From positions 1-25,479 of the forward strand of contig JALVPX010000237.1 of assembly GCA_027031565.1 (NCBI GenBank): DNA of 25,479 bases, written 5' to 3'. Both the position numbers and the translations under genes were made by a program. The DNA is from Deltaproteobacteria bacterium (lineage in GTDB: Bacteria > Desulfobacterota > Dissulfuribacteria > Dissulfuribacterales > JALVPX01). Positions 1-7,234 of the stretch are shown here, one piece after another. The notes under the pieces were generated by a model. It saw only the letters and a program-made list of their open reading frames with translations. It was not told where the DNA came from and did not search any database. Every line of letters starts with the position of its first letter. Position 1 is the stretch's first letter.

Positions 1-1651
1 TCACTGACCACCAATCATTGATATTGTATCGAAGAGACAATTCTGCCCCATACACCTCGCCCCTCATCTTATTTGCAGCCTGAACAAAAATTTCCTGATA
101 TTCCGTGGGTTCGCTGTGGAAGACAGACGGCTCATAAGAATAGACTGTAGCCAGCAGTCTTGTATACCGGTGGATGAAAAGGGCCAGATCAAAAGTGGCA
201 TGTCTTGAAACCTTGCTTCTCAGACCTGCCTCATATGCCCATAAGACCTCTGAATCAAAATGGCTGTTACCTTTATAACTGATAAGAATGGGATTCAGAT
301 TTAAAATGCCTCCCCGCACCACATAGACTGGTACAGTTGCTCCAACCAGACTGATGTCAGGAGTGTGAACCGCTTTTGCCACCGAGGCCCATAAAATTTT
401 TTCAGGGGAGGGCTTCCACAGAAATTTAGCAGACGGTTGTATCTCAAGACCTGTATAGGGGTTGTATTCACACTTTGTACCCAATGTAAGCCTTCCCTTC
501 TCTTTGGAAAAATAGATCTCATCTTGCAGGAAAAAGTTAAATATGTCGTCCTTGTGTCTCTCTGGAGAAAATCTTGTGTACCAGGTGCTGTCAAAACGGG
601 CAGAGATGTGCCTGTATCCCGATCCTGCAATCCAATGCTGATTCCGGGCCAGGTCAAATTCAAATTGGGTATCCAAATCAAATGTAGCTACATGGTAGTC
701 GAGAAAATAGGCATTATTATTATCCTGGTCATAATATGTTTGGAGCCTGAACCGGCGGCCGTTTTCAAGGGTACGGGCATATTTGAAAACAACATTGCCA
801 GCCCATAACTCAGAGTCGCTGGTCTGGACCCTTTTATAGGGCACTGTAAGGCTTGGAAGGATGGATCTTACCCCGGTCTCTCCATAAAAAAGATCCCCAG
901 ACAGCGATGCCGAATTATGATCGTTTGGTTCCCAGTCTGACCTGAAACCTGCCTGAATGCCTTGAAAAGGCTCCTTAGCGTCTTTGCCGGATGTAGTCTT
1001 AAAACCTTCCCTGTCTACTGCATTTACATAGAAGCGCGAAAAAACACTTGGAAACGGCCTGGCACCGGCCCACAGCTCTCCGCGGAATTGCTCGGGAGAA
1101 CCAATTACTCCCTCAATATGCCCGCCTTGGGTTTCCTGGGAACTCTTTGTAATGATATTGATAATGCCGTTTACTGCATTTGCTCCCCACAAACTGCCGC
1201 CAGGTCCCCTGATAACTTCTATGCGTTTGATCAGGTCCAAGGGAATATTCTGCCGTTCCCAGTAAGTCCCTGAAAAGATGGGTGAATAGATGCTTCTGCC
1301 ATCTATCAGCACCAATAATTTATTTGCAAACCGGCTGTTGAAGCCCCTGGCACTCACTGCCCAGCTATTATTGGCAACTCTGGCAACATGAATTCCGGGA
1401 ACCATCCTCAACAATTCGGCGATATTTTCTGCACCCGAATGTTCGATATCATCCCTTGTGATCACATACATTGCAGAGGCTACATCAAACAGCTTCTGGA
1501 CATGCTTGGCAGCCGAAGTGACCTCAATATTCATCAAATCTTCCAAACTCATTGAAAAATAGTCCTGGGGAGCTTGGGCGAACAGGCACGCCTGGTGCGC
1601 TGGAAATAGCAAGAAGAGTACAACCAGAAAAATCTTTCTTAAAATTCCCAT
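1..1651 (-). CDS. TonB-dependent outer-membrane receptor, copy A (3' end beyond window)
   Basis: Partial gene: I read the minus strand from the ATG at 1651 to the window edge (550 codons) without a stop, so it is intact as far as visible. It opens with a signal peptide (MGILRKIFLVVLFLLF, Ala-rich end near residue 25), then SMSLEDLMNIEVTSAAK, typical of the start of a TonB-receptor plug. The plug follows with VITRDDI, RGFNSRFANKLLVLIDGRS and the hallmark IEVIRGPGGSLWGANAVNG near residues 120-150, then beta-barrel sequence rich in alternating aromatic residues. Such receptors sit in the outer membrane and take up metal chelates, cobalamin or other scarce ligands using TonB-ExbBD energy; the ligand cannot be told here. 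The start overlaps the end of receptor B by 13 bases with no clear ribosome site, suggesting translational coupling. The two proteins are paralogues along their whole visible length. Confidence 0.93.
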   Translation of the reverse strand, partial: MGILRKIFLVVLFLLFPAHQACLFAQAPQDYFSMSLEDLMNIEVTSAAKHVQKLFDVASAMYVITRDDIEHSGAENIAELLRMVPGIHVARVANNSWAVSARGFNSRFANKLLVLIDGRSIYSPIFSGTYWERQNIPLDLIKRIEVIRGPGGSLWGANAVNGIINIITKSSQETQGGHIEGVIGSPEQFRGELWAGARPFPSVFSRFYVNAVDREGFKTTSGKDAKEPFQGIQAGFRSDWEPNDHNSASLSGDLFYGETGVRSILPSLTVPYKRVQTSDSELWAGNVVFKYARTLENGRRFRLQTYYDQDNNNAYFLDYHVATFDLDTQFEFDLARNQHWIAGSGYRHISARFDSTWYTRFSPERHKDDIFNFFLQDEIYFSKEKGRLTLGTKCEYNPYTGLEIQPSAKFLWKPSPEKILWASVAKAVHTPDISLVGATVPVYVVRGGILNLNPILISYKGNSHFDSEVLWAYEAGLRSKVSRHATFDLALFIHRYTRLLATVYSYEPSVFHSEPTEYQEIFVQAANKMRGEVYGAELSLRYNINDWWSV

Positions 1652-3687
1652 CTTATGGCACCATAGAAGCTCTGGTCTATCCTAGTAACCGTTTCGTAGA
1701 AATAATCGGAATAAAAACCCCTCCTGTGATGGCCTAATACGTTTTGGCCTGAAAAAATCAATTCCAAATGCTTCAAAGGCCTCCAGGCAACCCTGAAATT
1801 CATCGTCAAATAAGAAGGATTTTTTTGGCTGAGAAGCCTGTCAACATATTTCAACCAGCAATCAAACTCAATATTGTGAGCAAGATCCATGCTGGAGCGA
1901 AAAGAAATTTGATGCCTTGGATTGTTGTTCTCAACCTCTGAATCCTTCCGGTACTCAGTGGCTCCCTCTCTCAAATGCATGAACACCTGAATTTGAGAAT
2001 AGACCATCTGTATCCTCCACCATGGAGTGAGATCAACCTTGACATCCGCCTCAAGCCCGTAAGCCTCACCATACATTTTGTTTACAGCCGTAAATTCCCA
2101 CTCAAAATGGGGGATGGGAAGGGGTTTGAAAAAAGGCGCTCCGGCAGGTTGAGAGGCAAGAAGTTTGTCATATTTGTTGAAAAAGATGGCTATATCAAGG
2201 CTGATATTTTTATTGATAACAGAGCGGTAGCCACCTTCAATTGCCCATACAGTCTCGGAATCATATTTTGGATTCCCTTTCACTATCAAGGCAGAAGGGT
2301 ATGGCAGAAAAGGCGGTGAAGGTGGTGTCACCTTTAGGACGATCCTCGAATTGTATGTTCCCATGTCAGGAGTGCGCACAGCTCTTGATACTGCACCCCA
2401 AAACGTGTGATGTTTCCAGGGCGAGTAACGCACTCTGATATTCGGCTCCATTTCAAAGTCTGTAAAGGGATTGTGCTCAAATTTTGAGCCCCATGTTAAG
2501 GCCAATTTGTCATCCAGAAAAAACAACTCATGCTGAAAAAAGGCATTGAAGTTATCAATATCCCTCTTGGAAAGAAACATACGGGCAAAACGTTTTCTCG
2601 GCCGAACTACCTTGCTACGTCGGTATCCGGCCCCAAGGGTGAGGAGCTGATTGTCAGCCAGGGCAAAGCGCGTGTTAAGCTCCAGATCAGCAATATCGAC
2701 ATGATAGTCAAAAACCCGGCCAGTAAACTGGTCGTGATCCCAATATGCCTTGAAGGACATTTCCCCTTCATCATCAAGCGTGTGCTTCCATTTCAGATAA
2801 AGATTCCAGGGTGATTTATAGGTATCTTCCTGCAAGACTTCAGAATATGGTGGAAGAGCAGAGGGAATCAGGTGACGCCAATCCCTTTTTCCAAAGTTCC
2901 AATCGCCCGAAAGGGTTACCTTGTCATTTGGGGTGGCGTCCCAATCAGTTCTAAAACCCAGCCTGTTGTCATACCACCCATCACCAGCAGTAAAATCTTC
3001 GACTGTATTGGCCTCTTCATGATCAACTCGATGATAGTAGAGGCGGTAAGTCATGTCTTCTCCAATTTTTCCGCCGTAGCGAAGAGCGAGCCTTGACCTC
3101 CATGGATACCCGGTGGATGCCTTCAGCAAGCCGCCCTGGGTATCTTCTGACCGCTTTGTAATTATGTTTATGATGCCGTTTACTGCATTCGCCCCCCAAA
3201 GGCTGCTGCCTGGTCCGCGGATGACCTCTATCCTTTCGATGTCATCGAGCAGGAGATTGTGATTATCCCAAAAAACACCTGAAAAGATAGGAGAATAGAC
3301 GCTCCTCCCATCGATCAATACCAGCAGCTTATTGGAAAATCGGCTGTTCCCAACTCGTATGGATACAGCCCATGACCATGCATTCACCTTTTCAACCTGG
3401 ACCCCGGGGGCCATGGCCAGCACTTCGGGTATGGTTACCGCACCTGACCTTCTAATGTCTTCCTGCGTAATGACAAATACTGGAGCAGCAGTCTCGGAAA
3501 AGGGCTGAAGCCTCTTGGCAGCAGAACTTACCTCGAGCTCCATGAGTTCCTCGATACTCATGTCAAAAAAGTCCTTTGTGCTGGCAAGGCATGATGCAGT
3601 CCAAAGGCACAATATTAGCAGCAATGATGCAAGTATTGAAAAGAGGCTTCCTAATTTATTCCCGTACATACCGCCTGTTGATTTCAT
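1639..3687 (-). CDS. TonB-dependent outer-membrane receptor, copy B
   Basis: A 682-residue outer-membrane active-transport receptor. Residues 1-35 form a signal peptide (LFSILASLLLILCLW, likely cut after SCLA or nearby). The plug spans about residues 45-180, with MSIEELMELEVSSAAK, FVITQEDIRRSG, NKLLVLIDGRSVYSP and IEVIRGPGSSLWGANAVNG. The rest is a beta-barrel ending in an aromatic residue (RWEF), the usual C-terminal signal for BAM-dependent insertion. Length is normal for the family. The ATG at 3687 follows AAAGG; a second in-frame ATG (residue 7) is possible. The plug segment that reads RGFNSRF in copy A reads RVGNSRF here. It is the first gene of a two-receptor operon. No Fur-like box is visible, but an 8-bp dyad lies just upstream. 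Substrate is unknown; iron-chelate or cobalamin labels would be guesses. Confidence 0.94.
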   Translation of the reverse strand: MKSTGGMYGNKLGSLFSILASLLLILCLWTASCLASTKDFFDMSIEELMELEVSSAAKRLQPFSETAAPVFVITQEDIRRSGAVTIPEVLAMAPGVQVEKVNAWSWAVSIRVGNSRFSNKLLVLIDGRSVYSPIFSGVFWDNHNLLLDDIERIEVIRGPGSSLWGANAVNGIINIITKRSEDTQGGLLKASTGYPWRSRLALRYGGKIGEDMTYRLYYHRVDHEEANTVEDFTAGDGWYDNRLGFRTDWDATPNDKVTLSGDWNFGKRDWRHLIPSALPPYSEVLQEDTYKSPWNLYLKWKHTLDDEGEMSFKAYWDHDQFTGRVFDYHVDIADLELNTRFALADNQLLTLGAGYRRSKVVRPRKRFARMFLSKRDIDNFNAFFQHELFFLDDKLALTWGSKFEHNPFTDFEMEPNIRVRYSPWKHHTFWGAVSRAVRTPDMGTYNSRIVLKVTPPSPPFLPYPSALIVKGNPKYDSETVWAIEGGYRSVINKNISLDIAIFFNKYDKLLASQPAGAPFFKPLPIPHFEWEFTAVNKMYGEAYGLEADVKVDLTPWWRIQMVYSQIQVFMHLREGATEYRKDSEVENNNPRHQISFRSSMDLAHNIEFDCWLKYVDRLLSQKNPSYLTMNFRVAWRPLKHLELIFSGQNVLGHHRRGFYSDYFYETVTRIDQSFYGAIRWEF

Positions 3688-3701
3688 GAAAACCTTTTAC
3701 A

Positions 3702-3724
3702 GATCTTAATGTCTTTTTAAGATC
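3702..3724. promoter_or_regulatory. Dyad upstream of the receptor operon (possible operator or leader hairpin)
   Basis: Perfect inverted repeat GATCTTAA-N7-TTAAGATC. It ends 15 bases upstream of the receptor B start codon on the minus strand, just outside the AAAGG ribosome site. It could bind a dimeric repressor or form a hairpin in the mRNA leader. I could not place a convincing -35/-10 pair around it, so its relation to transcription start is unknown. Confidence 0.4.
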
Positions 3725-3861
3725 ATCGGTATCTTGTCGCTTTTTTATTAGGCAATCTTACATGCTCTGGGGACATTGCCCAAAAGAAATTTTTTAAGCT
3801 CTCCCTTGCATGAATCGATAAAATATGATGAGACAAAAAATGTGCGTCACAGGAGGGCGTT

Positions 3862-4542
3862 ATGAAAAGGTGTGCACTGTTTCTGATATTCTTGACAGGC
3901 CTGTATGGCCTCGCATGGGCTGAGGAGGCATACTTTGAACTTTCGACCATGACACTTGTCATACCCTGCGTAACCCTGGTACCTGGTGATGGGGCTCAAA
4001 CTTGTTATCCCGTCACCCTTCAATATGAGCAAAGGGGCGGATTCTCCATAAAGGCGGTCGGTACACCCATTGCCAGAGTGGGAAGCGAATATGATGCCGC
4101 TTTTGATCTCCAGGACCTTGTCTTATCCATTCCGGCAGTGTCAGTTGCAGGGAGTTTGTATGAAGTACAATTAGTGCTTAATCCGCAGACCAGCAGCTTT
4201 GCATTGACCTCGATCAGGCAAAAGGATACGGTTCAGCCTGGTCCAAACAATCCCGAGTACAAGTTGGTGGGCAGTTGCGGAAACAACCTGTTTGGTATTT
4301 GTGCAGATTTCTATACAACAGACAGTGCTCCCGATGTGGTATCCAGGGCACAGGACGAATGCAAGAATCAGCTTGGAACCTGGTCAAGCGAACCGTGCGA
4401 GCAAAATTTCATAAAAAAGTGCCAGCTTGTAAAAAATGAAACCTACCAGGTGACCAGCTATTTATACGATCAACAAAGCGTATCATTTTTTGACGGCCTC
4501 TGTGCCATAGACATGTCGCAGGTCGGATCAATGGCAAGGTAG
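3862..4542 (+). CDS. Secreted cysteine-rich protein of unknown function with an internal repeat
   Basis: I do not recognise a named family. The 226-residue product has a clear signal peptide (MKRCALFLIFLTGLYGLAWA, cut before EEAYF). The mature part has two regions. Residues 23-66 and 79-119 look like a duplicated beta-rich unit: AYFELSTMTLVIP/VTL then a run to FSIKAV in the first, and AAFDLQDLVLSIP/VSV then FALTSI in the second. The C-terminal region carries six cysteines (139, 147, 167, 179, 187, 214), and with C36 and C48 in the first repeat the mature total is eight, compatible with four disulfides. GTWSSEPC and YLYD are notable motifs. Export to periplasm or surface is expected. The start is well supported by GGAGG seven bases before the ATG. 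It is divergent from the TonB receptors and convergent with livG, so its role cannot be inferred from an operon. Confidence 0.85.
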   Translation: MKRCALFLIFLTGLYGLAWAEEAYFELSTMTLVIPCVTLVPGDGAQTCYPVTLQYEQRGGFSIKAVGTPIARVGSEYDAAFDLQDLVLSIPAVSVAGSLYEVQLVLNPQTSSFALTSIRQKDTVQPGPNNPEYKLVGSCGNNLFGICADFYTTDSAPDVVSRAQDECKNQLGTWSSEPCEQNFIKKCQLVKNETYQVTSYLYDQQSVSFFDGLCAIDMSQVGSMAR

Positions 4543-4575
4543 TGACATCCAGCAAGGAAGAAGAGCCGGGGTCTG

Positions 4576-5337
4576 CTACTCTTCCCCCAGATAGGCAGCA
4601 ACCACTTTTGGATCCTTCTGGATCGCGGAAGGGGTGCCCATGGCCAGGAGTTCTCCATAATTCAATACCAGGACCTCATCGGAAATATCCATGACTAGGC
4701 CCATATTGTGTTCCACCAGCAGCACGGTGATGCCGTTTTCCACCAACTTCTTAATTAATTCGGAGAGTTCCACAGTCTCGGTATCATTGAGGCCTGCAGC
4801 AGGCTCATCGAGCAGAACGAGGTGCGGTTCCGAGGCCAAGGCCCTTGCTATTTCCAATTTCTTGAGCTGCCCGTAGGGCAGGGAATCGGCCGGTTTGTCA
4901 CGCATCTGAGACATACCGCAGAATTCGAGGGCTTTGAGTGCCTTGTGCCGTATCAGCCTTTCCTCACGCAGCATGGATGGAAGACGGAAAATTGCCGACA
5001 GCATGGAAGCATTGCCAAGACGATGGCAGCCTACCATGACATTTTCGACAACACTCATATTGAAAAATATCTGAAGGTTTTGAAATGTCCTTGAGATACC
5101 TTTTAATGCCACTTTGAAAGGCGGAAGGCCCACCAGTTGATCTTCATGAAACAGTATGGACCCGGAATCAGGCCTCTCAATACCTGTCAGCAAATTAAAT
5201 AGCGTAGTCTTGCCGGCACCATTCGGGCCTATCACCGAAAATATGGTTTGTTCTTTCACCCTGAAAGAGACGCCGTTAACGGCTTTCACTCCTCCATAGG
5301 CCTTTTCGAGGCCCGAAACTTCTAGGAGGTAAGACAT
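4576..5337 (-). CDS. livG: Branched-chain amino acid type ABC transporter, ATP-binding protein LivG
   Basis: One of the two ATPases that drive a Liv/HAAT-family importer; it sits on the cytoplasmic face of the LivHM permease. With the start at 5337 (MSYLLEV) it is 253 residues, the usual size. Walker A is GPNGAGKTT (37-45), the Q-loop region is SRTFQNLQIF (82-91), the ABC signature is LPYGQ (153-157), Walker B is LVLLDEP (173-179), followed by the H-loop in LLVEHNM. RTFQNLQ and the AYLGEE ending are typical of LivG rather than LivF. An upstream in-frame ATG at 5376 would add 13 unconserved residues and overlap livM much more; the 5337 start has GGAG nine bases upstream and overlaps the livM stop by 16 bases. 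Last gene of the minus-strand livKHMG arm. Confidence 0.95.
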   Translation of the reverse strand: MSYLLEVSGLEKAYGGVKAVNGVSFRVKEQTIFSVIGPNGAGKTTLFNLLTGIERPDSGSILFHEDQLVGLPPFKVALKGISRTFQNLQIFFNMSVVENVMVGCHRLGNASMLSAIFRLPSMLREERLIRHKALKALEFCGMSQMRDKPADSLPYGQLKKLEIARALASEPHLVLLDEPAAGLNDTETVELSELIKKLVENGITVLLVEHNMGLVMDISDEVLVLNYGELLAMGTPSAIQKDPKVVAAYLGEE

Positions 5338-6278
5338 TCCTTCTGCTCCTGCTTGAAGTGTGTAAAGAGCCTGCACAGGCCTACAAAAAGACCTTCTGGA
5401 AGGAAGATCATGATGAACATGAGTATTCCCCCAAATATCAGGACCTTGAAATCCTGAAATACCACGAGGAATTCAGGCAGGTAGGTAAGGATTGCTGCCC
5501 CGAAAACCGCACCGAAGGTACTGGCCATGCCTCCAAGTACAACCATTGTGACCAGCTCGATGGAGAAAAAAAAGCTGCACGAATCAGGGCTGATGAAGGC
5601 CTGCTCATGGACGAACAGGCTGCCAGTTACAGCCGCCATCACTGCTGATATTACAAATATATGCACCTTCACCCTCGAGGTATCAATTCCCATTGTTTCA
5701 GCAGCCACCTCGCTCCCATGAACGGCCTGCAATGCCCTGCCATGACGCGAGGCAACGATATTAAGGGAAAAAAGGATGCTCAATAGCATTACCGTTGCAG
5801 AGACAGCGTACCAGCGCAGGTCACTGTTGATGGGCCAGCCGAAAATTGAAAGCTCAGGAATGGAGGAAAGACCGTCTGGACCGCCGGTCAAGGTGTCATA
5901 TTGGACCAGAAAGATGTGTATGATTATTCCAAATCCAAGTGTGGCCATGGCAAGATAATGGCCTTTTAGCCGCAATATGGGCTTTGCCACCAGATAAGAG
6001 ACAATCCATACCAGGGCAACGCCGGCTCCCATGGCAAGCCAGGGGTTAAAGCCGAATTTTGTGGTCAATATTGCAGAAGAATATGCCCCCAAACCAAAAA
6101 AGGCCGCATGGCCCAAGGATATCTGGCCTGCATAGCCCATGAAAAGATTGAGTCCCACGGCAAGAATGACATTAAAGAACATGGTCACCCCGACCACGGT
6201 CACGTAATAATTTTCAGGAAACAGGAGTGGCAGTATGGCAATTACAGCTGCGAATATCCCAAGACCTAAAAGCCGCAT
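5322..6278 (-). CDS. livM: Branched-chain amino acid type ABC transporter permease LivM
   Basis: Inner-membrane permease subunit pairing with LivH. The sequence is a chain of hydrophobic helices and includes the LivM signature region NLFMGYAGQISLGHAAFFGLGAY as well as GHYLAMATLGFG, LTGGPDGL and GGMASTFGAVFGA, all characteristic of this family. I place the start at the ATG at 6278 (MRLLGLG), which lies one base after the livH stop and has GGGAG about ten bases upstream. The alternative ATG at 6308 adds ten residues and overlaps livH by 29 bases. Length is then 318 residues, normal for the family. The 3' end overlaps livG, so the two are probably coupled in translation. Confidence 0.95.
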   Translation of the reverse strand: MRLLGLGIFAAVIAILPLLFPENYYVTVVGVTMFFNVILAVGLNLFMGYAGQISLGHAAFFGLGAYSSAILTTKFGFNPWLAMGAGVALVWIVSYLVAKPILRLKGHYLAMATLGFGIIIHIFLVQYDTLTGGPDGLSSIPELSIFGWPINSDLRWYAVSATVMLLSILFSLNIVASRHGRALQAVHGSEVAAETMGIDTSRVKVHIFVISAVMAAVTGSLFVHEQAFISPDSCSFFFSIELVTMVVLGGMASTFGAVFGAAILTYLPEFLVVFQDFKVLIFGGILMFIMIFLPEGLFVGLCRLFTHFKQEQKECLTS

Positions 6279-6279
6279 T

Positions 6280-7155
6280 CTAAACCCGCTCCCAGGAAGA
6301 TTTACCAAACAGACCGCTCGGTTTTAGAAAGAGTACCAGCAAGATTATGATGAAGGCTATCGCATCTTTATACCCAGACGATATAAGGCCAGCTCCTATT
6401 GACTCCAACAGGCCCAGCATCAATCCCCCTGCTACAGCACCCATTGGGTTGCCCATGCCCCCCAATATAGCTGCAGAAAATCCTTTGAGACCAAGCATCA
6501 CCCCTGCGTTGTATGTGAAGAAGGTTATGGGCGCAATCAATATACCTGCAACAGCGCCCAGGCAGGCAGAAAGCCCGTAGGATATCAGGAGCATCTTTTT
6601 CACATTTATGCCCACCAAGTAGGCTGCCCTCTTGTTGTAGGAACAGGCCAGAATGGCCTTGCCTGTTCGAGTGCGATCAAAAAAATATTTGACCAGAAAA
6701 ACCGAAACAGCCGTGCATCCCATCACCCAGAGATTCTGGGGAAGCAGCGTCGCAGGCCCGATATGAATGGTCTCTTCACCAGTAAAGGGCTTGAGGCCAT
6801 AGATATCTTTGCCCCATATCAACAATGCTGCGCCTCGCAGCAGGATGGAAGCACCAATGGTGATTATAATAGTGGAGACCACTGAGGCATTTCTTGCCGG
6901 CTCAATTGCAAATTTCTCCAAGGCCATACCCACGGCTGCCGTAATGGCAACCGCCAAGGCAATTGAAAGAACGTAAGGTATGCCTGCTGCATTTAGAAAG
7001 ATAGCGCTCATGGCTCCAATCATTACGAACTCGCCCTGGGCGAAATTTACCACGTCAGAGGCATTGTAGATGATTGCAAAGCCAAGGCCTACCAATGCAT
7101 ACGCTGAACCCACGGTGATGCCGGTAATCAAATATTGAAGTAGTTGTTCGTACAT
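6280..7155 (-). CDS. livH: Branched-chain amino acid type ABC transporter permease LivH
   Basis: Inner-membrane permease subunit of 291 residues, multi-spanning. Family features visible are GITVGSAYALVGLGFAIIY near the N-terminus, VVNFAQGEFVMIGA (residues 35-48), FDRTRTGKAILAC in the cytoplasmic loop and the glycine-rich GFSAAILGGMGNPMGAVAGG that contacts the ATPase. It lies 79 bases downstream of the binding-protein gene, separated by a strong hairpin, and is followed at once by livM. The ATG at 7155 has only a weak AGG directly upstream, consistent with lower expression than the binding protein, but this is inference. Confidence 0.95.
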   Translation of the reverse strand: MYEQLLQYLITGITVGSAYALVGLGFAIIYNASDVVNFAQGEFVMIGAMSAIFLNAAGIPYVLSIALAVAITAAVGMALEKFAIEPARNASVVSTIIITIGASILLRGAALLIWGKDIYGLKPFTGEETIHIGPATLLPQNLWVMGCTAVSVFLVKYFFDRTRTGKAILACSYNKRAAYLVGINVKKMLLISYGLSACLGAVAGILIAPITFFTYNAGVMLGLKGFSAAILGGMGNPMGAVAGGLMLGLLESIGAGLISSGYKDAIAFIIILLVLFLKPSGLFGKSSWERV

Positions 7156-7166
7156 CCTGACAAACC

Positions 7167-7200
7167 GACCCCCCTTGGGGTTAGGCCTCCAAGGGGGGTC
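7167..7200. other. Perfect 12-bp intercistronic hairpin between livK and livH
   Basis: GACCCCCCTTGG and its exact reverse complement CCAAGGGGGGTC flank a 10-base loop. In the minus-strand transcript this makes a very stable GC-rich stem-loop 34 bases after the livK stop and 11 bases before the livH start. It is not followed by a U-run, so it does not look like a full intrinsic terminator. It more likely stabilises the upstream binding-protein mRNA or causes partial attenuation, as is known between binding-protein and permease genes of other ABC operons. Confidence 0.75.
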
Positions 7201-7234
7201 ATACTTGGATTACTCTTTTATCAAGGCTTTCCTT

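Noticed and set aside
1639..1737. Apparent lack of a gene in 1-1651, which could suggest a broken receptor
   Set aside because: Reading the minus strand codon by codon from 1651 to the window edge gives an uninterrupted receptor; it only lacks its 3' end because the window stops.
3688..3861. Fur-type iron box or clear sigma70 promoters in the receptor/secreted-protein divergent region
   Set aside because: No match to the Fur consensus and no -35/-10 pair with acceptable spacing on either strand; only the 8-bp dyad and the downstream GGAGG site are supportable.
4560..4584. GAAGAG-N13-CTCTTC stem between the secreted-protein gene and livG as a shared terminator
   Set aside because: The stem is only six base pairs with a large loop, has no T-run on either side and includes the livG stop codon.
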